Origin: Craterostigma plantagineum
Taxonomy: Eukaryota; Streptophyta; Magnoliopsida; Lamiales; Linderniaceae
Length of the DNA: 64,000 nt
Assembly (NCBI GenBank): GCA_027422505.1
Contig: JAPQWV010000028.1
Span: 3,076,001 to 3,140,000, forward strand
Direction: 5' to 3'
In this document: piece after piece, positions 56,131-64,000 of the stretch
How positions within the stretch are numbered: the first letter of the stretch is position 1
How the letters are laid out: the number at the start of each line of letters is the position of its first letter
Position numbers and translations under genes: made by a program
Notes under the pieces: generated by a model
What the model was told of the DNA's origin: nothing
Database searches by the model: none
Seen by the model: only the letters and a program-made list of their open reading frames with translations

Positions 56131-57234
56131 GATGGGTAGAACAAGAAATGAGAATAATGGGGGTGCAGATAAAGGTAAAGAACCCGCAGCCCCTACTGAT
56201 AGTCGAGATGCGACTATTCTTCAACTCGCGGAACTAGTCCGCCAACAATCTGCCCAAATTCAGCAACTGATCCAGCAACAAAACGCTGGCGGGCAATCGA
56301 GCAACCGACCCCCTCAGGCCGACAGAATCAAAATGGTCGGGGAAAGATTTCGCAAACTTAACCCCCCAACCTTCGAAGATGCTCTTGACTCCGAACCCTA
56401 GAAACTATGTTCCAACATAGCCGTACCCCTAAAACCGAAAAGGCCTTGTGCGCTGGGTACCTATTAAGGGGAAGCGTCGGCCACTGGTGGGACACGATCC
56501 TGACTCTCGAAGATCTAACAATGACTTGGGAGCGCTTCAAAGAACTTTTCAGAGGCAAGTATTACACCGCTCCCGTCCGTGCCCAGAGGATGAACGAGTT
56601 CATCAATCTCCGCCAAGGAGCAATGACGGTGGCGGAGTATATTAGGAAATTCGAACAGCTTTCCCGATTCGCTACTCACATGGTGAGCACCGACTCGCTG
56701 AAAATTGAGCGATCTATGGAGGGCTTGAAGCCAGAACTTTACTGCGATGTTGGCATGGCTGGATTCCAAGGGGTTACTTATGCCCAAATGGCGGAACGAG
56801 CCCTGATGGCTGAACAAGCTGAAATCCGAATTACACGAGCCCATGAGATTAAAAGAAAGATCGAACAGGGACCCAAATGGGACGGAAATAACCCGAAGAA
56901 ACTGTTTGTTTCTAAGAACGCGAAACCCAATTTCCAAAACCGCCCTGGACCACCTCAACAAACGAATCCGAATCAGGGGAGACCCCAACCGAACGCACCC
57001 GTATGCCCAAAATGTGCACGACGTCATCTAGGCATCTGTTTCTCCCAAAACGCCACCTGCTTTAAATGTGGCAAGACAGGCCACTACTCCGTAGCCTGCC
57101 CAGAGAATGCACCTAGAAGTCAGGGAGCAAACCAGGCTAAGCCGCCGACGGCACCCGCTCGAGTATACATGCTTACAGCGGAAGAAGCTGAAAACAATCA
57201 GTCCGAGGTGGAAGGTACCCTTCTAACCGATTAA
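56131..57234 (+). pseudogene. G2 Gag
   Basis: Two frames, 56131-56401 and 56407-57234. The first is a Gln-rich N-terminus leading to [18 protein letters not shown]. It stops at a TAG (56399-56401), where a short deletion and shift appear relative to G1. The second continues the Gag core (LLRGSVGHWWDT, TMTWERFKELFRGKYYTAP, AEYIRKFEQLSRFA) and the zinc region CPKCARRHLGIC ... CFKCGKTGHYSVAC, ending shortly before where the protease site would be. Apart from the one break it is well kept. Similar to G1 Gag throughout. Confidence 0.88.
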
Positions 57235-57797
57235 ACCTCAACATGCATTCTAATGGACTTATAAGCCACATTTTCTTTTGTATCCACCACTTATGTGGTA
57301 AGACTCAGGATTTCTCTTAGCCGACTTGGTTGATACCAGTTCGAGTGTCGACCTGAATCGTGATCGTAGTAGATAGGCGTTCGAATAGGAATCCGTACCT
57401 GAATTCCTGAAACCTAAGATCCAATAATATCCGGGGTATAATCCTATGCCCCAATCTTTTGATCATCCTGAGAAAACATATTCGTTCGATATCAGAATGG
57501 CGCAGCGGAGGCGTGATGGACGCTAATGACTCTCGATCCCTGCCAAAGTTAGAATTTAAGGAATTCTTGTTAGCTCTTCGAGGTAATACGGGTTGCACTA
57601 ACTGGAACAATCTTCATATCTACTTCATCAGGATCCCATTCCTTTCTACCCTCGAAAATTATTTGAGACTCCTTGATAACTTCCTAGGGTGAATTTCTAT
57701 CACCCAACCAAGCCAGTTCATCTCCCTACCAATCGTTACTCTGAATTGTTCCAACCTACGGAATTTCGGGGGCGAAATTCTTTTAAGGATGGGAGGA
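57235..57797 (+). other. G2 internal remainder and polypurine tract
   Basis: A degraded protease-like trace follows the Gag stop (ATFSFVST near 57270), then noncoding sequence, then CGGAATTTCGGGGGCGAAATT and an AAGGATGGGAGGA tract (57785-57797) next to the LTR. G1 has the corresponding TTTCGGGGACGAAATTT before its tract. All of pol is missing. Confidence 0.7.
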
Positions 57798-60700
57798 TGT
57801 AATACCCGTAAAATCTAATTACGGGATTTACGACTTAATTAGCAGCAAAATTAGAAATTTCGTTGAAATAAATAAAGAAAGAAATCAGGACTTTGGGTGA
57901 TACGATGCTTTCATGCTTTTATGTTCTTAAATGACTTACGTGTCTATATGATCTCATGCTGTGTGATTTATAATTCTTATGTGTGTTACGAATTATGACT
58001 TACGTGATTGCATGAAACATATTCTATGATTTTATGCGTCAACATGATTACATATTAGGTGCTAGTAGGGTTACTAACCAAGTAGAAGAATTAATTAAAC
58101 TAAGAAAAGGATTTCATGTGAGATAAAAGAAAGCAATTTCGATACATTAAGACCTTGAAATCCTTGAATCTCGAAACCCTTAAATCTCGAGATCTATGAT
58201 TCTCGAGATAAGCTTGTTCATTCAATTAATAAGCTCGAAATTAAAGGATGTCAAAACATGAAAACCACGAAATAAGTAGAATCTCGAAATAAGAAGATTT
58301 CGAAAGAAAAAGAGTTATGAAATAGGAGAATCTCGAATGATTAGATTTTGAAACACTAGGACTTTCATAGATATGTTCTGAAAACTTAAGGTAAAAGGAA
58401 AACTAAAGTAATATTAAAATAATATTTATTTCTTAACTCAGGATAACATTAACATAACATCTAACGTCATTTATTTATTACAACACGCAAGAAGTAGATA
58501 ACAATCGAAAAGAGAAGAAAATATAGTTCACTTACAAATCGTTGAAGAGTTTAAGAACAGAGAAGAGACGAGGTACCAAATATCGTAAGCTAGGAGAAGG
58601 TATAATTCCTTACTTTGATTTTTTTTTTCATTTTTATTCATATCCTAGCATGTTAGGAAGATCAAGGAACACAAAAACTGCACTTGTTCAAGTTTACATG
58701 AAGCTTTAATTTCTGAAAAGACCTGAATATGTCGAAATCATTTGTGTTCTTGAAAAGTAGGGTTTTTTGATCGAAAGTTAGAGGATCTGAGGTATGTCGA
58801 GTGGTGATATGATCTGTCCAGATTATAAACCTCGAAGCCATAGTAGTGTTGTACGAACAATTTCGAAGTCTTCATGAAGATTTAAGAATGTCGAGATCAA
58901 ACTCGAAGCACCATTTCGAAAAGAAGCTGGAAATCCTTGTCGAAATCTATTTTAAAAACTAACTTCGAAACCTTGTATAGGATCTCGAGATACATGTCGA
59001 GATTTAATTCTGATATTAACTCCGAAACTTAATATAGAATCTCGAAAAGAAACTCGAGATTCATATCAAGATGTAGTTTTACGTTGACTTCGAAATTCAA
59101 GTAGTATAAATGTCGGAATTTGTGTATTATTTAGTTTAGAACTCGAGGTCTTTATATATAATCTCGAAAACTCATATCGGAATCTTTGTGTGTAATGTTG
59201 AAACATGTCTCGAGATTTTGTATAACATATTGAAATCTTAATTTTATCATGCATCTCGACATTTTGTTGGTAAACTCGACACAAGTCTCGAAATCCTTGT
59301 ATTGTCTAATATCGAGCTCTTGTATATGTCGAGATCCATTTAACCAAGCTCGAGATTCATCTTATGATTCATCTCGAGATTCATGTCTAAGCTTGTGTCG
59401 AGATCTAATTCACCATGCAAGCTCGAGATTTATCTCGAGAAGTAAGAACCATGTCGAGATTCATTTTACAATGTATCTCGAAATTCATGTCAAAATTTCA
59501 TAGCAAGCTCGAAATCCAGGTTAAAGTCCGAAATTTCTATCGAGATCTACTTCGAGATTGGCTTCGAAATGTCATATACTGTTTGATCAATCTCGAAATA
59601 TGTCAACTTCGAAATCATTGAAATAATATTAAGCAACATCTCGAAATCCTTGTGAATTATCAATCTCGAACTCTAGTATATGCTGTTTCAAGATTTTAAG
59701 ATTATAATCTCAAAACCTATATCGAGATCTTTATATATACTATAAATTCTAAAGTTATAATTCCGAAACCCATAAAAGTCGAAACTAGGGTTTTCAAACT
59801 AAGCCACTTTCGAGAAACTGTAATTAGACTAACAAGCCCTAATTTTATATGTTTCTATACCTAGGGTTTGAAGGTTAGCGATTTACCATACGATATAGCT
59901 AAGGATACCAGGTAAGTGGAAGCCCCAACTACAACACATAATTGTATGTGCATGAAATTATATGCTACATGCTTTTATGATTTTATGTGGCTTCCATGAA
60001 TTATGTGATTGCTTATGTAATTAATTTACATTATATGATGGAATGACACGCATATTCATGGCATGAGCATATGCACGCACGACTAGTATAAGAGTCAGGG
60101 AAAGAGAGCGTGCATGAGTATAAGATCGCGTGAGAGCGATGTATATTTGCCGATATAGGCATTTGTGTCGACTCAATGATGAGTCACGACTCTTCTATGC
60201 TACCACGGGGATTCACGAGGCCGAATTACCTGATTCACGAGAGGTAGGGGTAATACACCATGGCGATTCACGAGGCCAAATATTAATTGCCTGATTCACG
60301 AGAGGCAGGTGGATACCCCGTAGCGGGAGATGCAACCTGGAGGATGCGACTCGAGGGAATAAGCGGCACTGAGGGAACCTCGAGTGTTGGCGACCTCGTA
60401 GTAAGCTACCAGTGAGAAGCGCCCGCGTGTCAGACTTCATTGGGATGGAAATGCACCTTAGAGTTAAACGAAATTTGTGTGCCCGGGTTAGCCTCTCAAT
60501 GGGACTGCATTGGGATTGAAAGGCACTAGTAGCCTCTCAGTGTGGACCACATCGGGCTTGAAAGGCACCACAGGGTTAAGCACAGTTGTAGTACTCGGGT
60601 TTAGCCTCCCAGTGTGTGTACTACCACTTATTATACCCTTAGGAGTTTGAGCTCTATATGGTGCATAGTAAGATTGAAAGCCGAGGGGCTCAAATATATT

Positions 60701-61139
60701 ATGAAAGGTCAAGAAGGATGTGAGAACTAGATAGCATTGGCACGAATGCCTTCGCTATTTAGGTCACGTGCATTGCATGCATGGTTTTCACTTACTGAGC
60801 TTTATAAGCTCATTCCACATTTTATGTGTTGTAGGACCCCGCGATCACGGTACGTGATCATTTTCACGGCGAGGCCAATTTTTGAAGATTCCGAGGGCTT
60901 TTGAGATGGAAGTGTGTGCATGGATGCGACTTCGTGGAGGCCTAGTAGGTAGATTTATTTTGACCCGTATGCGCGCTTTTCTATGTATATAGGACCCATG
61001 ATGATTTTGTAGACAACTTAACGATTCATTTTTATAAAAGGAAAAATTTTATACGAAATTTTGCACGATCTATTTCATTATTAGGACATTAGTCGCGTAG
61101 ATTAGTTAAGAAAGTAGTTGTGGAAGGCGTGGCGCCACA
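57798..61139 (+). repeat. G2 3' LTR
   Basis: 3342 bp, uninterrupted. It has about 170 bp (around 58520-58690) not in the 5' copy and scattered substitutions, so G2 is older than its inserts. Followed by the GCGGT duplication. Confidence 0.92.
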
Positions 61140-61144
61140 GCGGT

Positions 61145-62484
61145 TCACTTTGTTCGGAAACCAAATCAACTTAATTCTATTTAAGCCGAGTTTATCCTAT
61201 CTCACTTTTGAAAAACTATATCTCTTGGATAATCTTCTTAATGCAATCTCTTGGATATTTATGCCAGATCTAATAGTGATTTCAGCCTTGAGAACGTTTT
61301 CTGATAAGTTATTCCTTCCTTCATTCTCATTCTTCTTAGTTATTTTGCGCTAAGTTTTCAGCCTTAAAGCTTTCGTATATCCCCCTTAAAGCCTTAGTAT
61401 ATCCCTTTTTGATGCTGAAGGGGGAGAAGTCTGAGTAATTAATGATATAAGGGATCTAAGAACCGTCTTTGATATTCGAAATAATTTGTGTGCGATATTC
61501 CTTTTATGCGCCTATGATATATCTTAGTGCTTATGTGTGCTGACTGAATTTGCATGAAAATATCTGCACATATGCAAGAGAGCATAATTGTATGTAATGA
61601 TAAGGGATCTAAGAACTGTCTTTGATATTCGAAATGATTTGTGTGCGATATTCCTTTTATGCGCCTATGATACATCTTAGTGCTTATGTGTGTTGACTGA
61701 ATTTGCATGAAATATCTGCACATATGCAAGGGGAGCATAATTGTATGTGCATTCTGAGTTTTCCCTATATGATATCTATCTATGCTCTAAGTAGAACTTT
61801 GAATGTATGCTCTAGACATTTGGAATAACCTCATTTAGACAGGGGGAGCAAACTAATGTAGCTTGGTAAAATTTCTAAACTTCACTAGTATGTTTGCTCT
61901 GATGCTTAAACGCTTTACATGGAATATCTGCATAAATGATATGGAATATGTGCACTCACGAATGGAATAGCTACACTTGTGATATATCTGTGATGCTCTT
62001 ATGCGATGCTTGATATTATGCTCTGACTTTATGATATATTTGTGATGCTTTTATACTGCGATGCGTGATCTTATGTTCTGATACAGTGATACTCTGCTAC
62101 TTATCTGCGCTAATTGTGTGAGCTTTCTTGATAAGTGCTAAGTGCCTGCTGTGATGATTGTCTGATGCTTGAATCATGTTTGGAAAATGCGCACTTAGGC
62201 AGGGGGAGCACACTTCGGGTAACTTAAAATTTTGCATCAACGATATATCATTAAGTATGACATGAGATATCTGCACTTAGATAGGGGGAGCAAATTCATT
62301 CACGATATATCTCTGCATGTCATATAGATAATTGCACTTAGGCAGGGGGAGCAAATATGTATCATCTGTGACTAGGAAATATCATATGCTCTGGTTTATG
62401 ATTATGGAACACTTAGACATATGCGCTAGGACTGATCGAATATGCTTACATGCTTCCGTGTTGCATCAATTACATGTCATCATC
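61145..62484 (+). other. SA 3' untranslated region, distal part
   Basis: No credible gene. It includes a 153-bp tandem duplication and five AGGGGGAG tracts (about 61418, 61850, 62210, 62283, 62343), with many ATATCTGCAC and GATATATC words. Typical Sirevirus pre-LTR sequence. Confidence 0.7.
61447..61752 (+). repeat. 153-bp tandem duplication in SA
   Basis: Two copies starting ATAAGGGATCTAAGAA at 61447 and 61600, differing at a few bases. Confidence 0.85.
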
Positions 62485-62498
62485 AAAAAGGGGGAGAA
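62485..62498 (+). promoter_or_regulatory. SA polypurine tract
   Basis: AAAAAGGGGGAGAA immediately before the 3' LTR. Confidence 0.88.
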
Positions 62499-64000
62499 TG
62501 TTGACCTTTTTGGTCCATGAACGTTAGAGAGTTTTGATGACTATGTAATTGTAATGACGTTAGGTCTACAAATTAAGCAATTCGATAGATGATCAATATG
62601 ATGTCTAAGTATATGAAAATATTCAAACATGCATTGATTATGAGCTATAAATTGTTAAAGTGTTGAAAAATTGATCGCATATGATTCTGTGATCTATTGG
62701 TGAAACTATGTGATCGCATGTTATAGGCAGCCATGTGTTAGGATATATCATTCTGTGCTATATATGGAAATAATGTATGATATATCCTACTGAGTTATAA
62801 AAGGAAAATATGCTGTTTATATATGGAAAGTGATATATCCGCTACAGTCCGTTTATTCCTGAACGAAATCTCATATGCGATTCTTTACATGCTTTCCACT
62901 GAATTTAATGTGCAATATTAAATTGATATCTTTCCTTATACTTATTGGAATATTTAGGAAAGATCTGATTTAATTGACTTTGTGGATAAGGTGCTTTTAT
63001 ATGGTATATGCTAGAAACGGATGTGATCTCTGAAATAAGGAAAGTTGTGGCATGGCATGTTAATTAGTGATAGCTGTGATCTGATCTGATTTATGTGCTA
63101 ACCATGGTAAATATATTGATCTGATGCTATGTGCTATACATGGAAAACGTTTGATATGGTGCTATCTCGTGTGCTATACATGGAAAGTAATTCTGGATTA
63201 ACTTATTCTAGAAACTGATAGCAGCGAATCACATATAGAACGTTTTGTTATGGTAAATATAATGCAAAATGTTGAATATGCCTTGACTTTGAAATTGAGC
63301 TTTATATGGAATTTAATCATGCCTTAATGAGCTTATAATCGTTGTGATGACTTTCTAGAAGCATGATGTACATAGCATGTTGATTCTCGAAAATTACATG
63401 GACTATATGCTTGATTTAGTGATTAATATCTTGATCTGATTTTCCATGTAAAGTGTTGAGTGAAAAGGTTTATATATGAGCAACACTTCATAATTTCGAA
63501 GAACTTAGAACTTGCGAATATACGACTATTAGCGTCTTGAGCAGAAAACATTATTGAGAGATTCTTGAGCCTTCATTTGCGATAACCTTCTGCCAATCTG
63601 AGATTTAACTTGCGATTCCATCACTGAACGAGTGATTTATCCTGATATTCCAACCTCCACCATATATTCTGTCTTCGGACGTGTTGTCTTCGGACGTGAG
63701 CAATACCAAGGAGGCAAGGTCGATGTTTACACACACGTGAAGGGAAGGACGAGTTCCGGGGCCATTCGGTAGCGAGCTGTGTCTGTCGGGATCAGGAGAT
63801 TCCGAGGAACGAAACTCGGCGTGTGGTAACCTAGTGTGTCAAGTGTTCGACTTGTTTCGGATGTGTATTGGGCTAATCAATCAGTTTTATATCCAGCTAC
63901 GGTGCATTATAGTGATTGGTTAAACTATTGGGGAGCAAACACCAAGGAGAGGAGTAAACCCCCAGTTGGGGATATAACCTCTATAAAAATCATGTCTCGC
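62499..64000 (+). repeat. SA 3' LTR, cut by the window end
   Basis: Begins TGTTGACCTTTTTGG after the polypurine tract and matches 24016-24812 for its first 790 bp. The remaining 710 bp have no copy here. No LTR end is recognisable before 64000. Confidence 0.85.

Larger units (their letters stand above)
42057..61139 (+). mobile_element. Non-autonomous gag-only Ty3/gypsy element G2
   Basis: LTRs begin TGTAATACCC and end GCCACA, with TSD GCGGT (42052-42056 and 61140-61144). Without nested insertions it is about 8.3 kb: two 3.2-3.3 kb LTRs around only 1.8 kb of internal sequence holding gag and a trace of protease, with RT, RNase H and integrase absent. This is the plan of terminal-repeat-with-GAG elements, which depend on a relative for enzymes. 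Gag resembles that of G1. The 5' LTR carries C3 and a solo LTR; the 3' LTR has about 170 bp extra. Confidence 0.9.
24016..64000 (+). mobile_element. Old Sirevirus-like copia element SA, split by two nested gypsy insertions
   Basis: 5' LTR fragment 24016-24812 matches 62499 onward. Gag remnant 25863-26866 and protease start run to 26866; pol resumes at 38580 after the gypsy solo LTR (TSD GAAAG at 26867-26871 and 38575-38579). The 3' untranslated part is split at 42056 by G2 (TSD GCGGT at 42052-42056 and 61140-61144). Several AGGGGGAG tracts precede the 3' LTR, a Sirevirus hallmark. Stops and frameshifts in every domain, with an ESG protease and a broken YVDD, make it dead. The 3' LTR end is not inside the window. 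Confidence 0.9.

Overview
This 64 kb window is transposon-dense nuclear DNA of a flowering plant. I found no host gene, rRNA or tRNA gene. Almost every base sits in or next to LTR retrotransposons (Ty1/copia, mostly Sirevirus-like, and Ty3/gypsy chromovirus-like). These carry initiator-Met-type primer binding sites (TGGTATCAGAGC and variants), polypurine tracts, TG...CA LTRs and 5-bp target site duplications (TSDs). A tRNA-derived SINE and a hAT-type MITE are also present. Species cannot be fixed from the sequence.

Left block (1-15097): a minus-strand Sirevirus-like copia element (C1). Its 5' LTR is 14663-15097 and it runs off the left edge. A 9.9 kb Ty3/gypsy chromovirus (G1, Tekay-like, 627-10543, TSD ACTTA) has inserted into it. 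G1 is very young: its 2.6 kb LTRs differ by one substitution and three 1-base indels.

Middle block (15098-24015): older debris. It holds a minus-strand copia RNase H tail (about 15335-15580), a plus-strand decayed copia (CY, 16700-22102) with a very GC-rich leader, an LTR-like stretch ending at 23071, a minus-strand copia gag/protease remnant (23072-23703) and the first 312 bp of another LTR-like sequence.

Right block (24016-64000): one old plus-strand Sirevirus-like element (SA) split into pieces. Its 5' LTR fragment is 24016-24812, gag 25863-26866, pol 38580-41564, and its 3' LTR starts at 62499. Inside gag/protease lies a gypsy solo LTR (26872-38574, TSD GAAAG), which itself holds SB, an intact Sirevirus-like element (27863-35951, TSD GAGAG) with a single 1710-codon gag-pol frame and 743-bp LTRs that differ by one base. 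In the 3' untranslated part of SA sits G2, a gag-only gypsy element (42057-61139, TSD GCGGT). The 5' LTR of G2 contains a pol-less Sirevirus-like element (C3, 42114-50028, minus strand, TSD ATTAG) and a solo LTR related to G1 (50440-53264, minus strand, TSD CATGA). C3 in turn contains the SINE (44307-44531) and the hAT MITE (46083-46434, 8-bp TSD). Nesting is therefore four levels deep.

The elements form an autonomous/non-autonomous set. SB, and probably G1, encode the enzymes of retrotransposition. G2 (gag only) and C3 (coiled-coil gag remnant, no polymerase) would need those enzymes in trans. I saw no non-transposon system. The most interesting signals are the intact SB copy, a recurrent short motif through SB, hairpins conserved at LTR ends and TATA boxes, dense CG-containing palindrome arrays in gypsy LTRs, and the recent movement of the defective C3.
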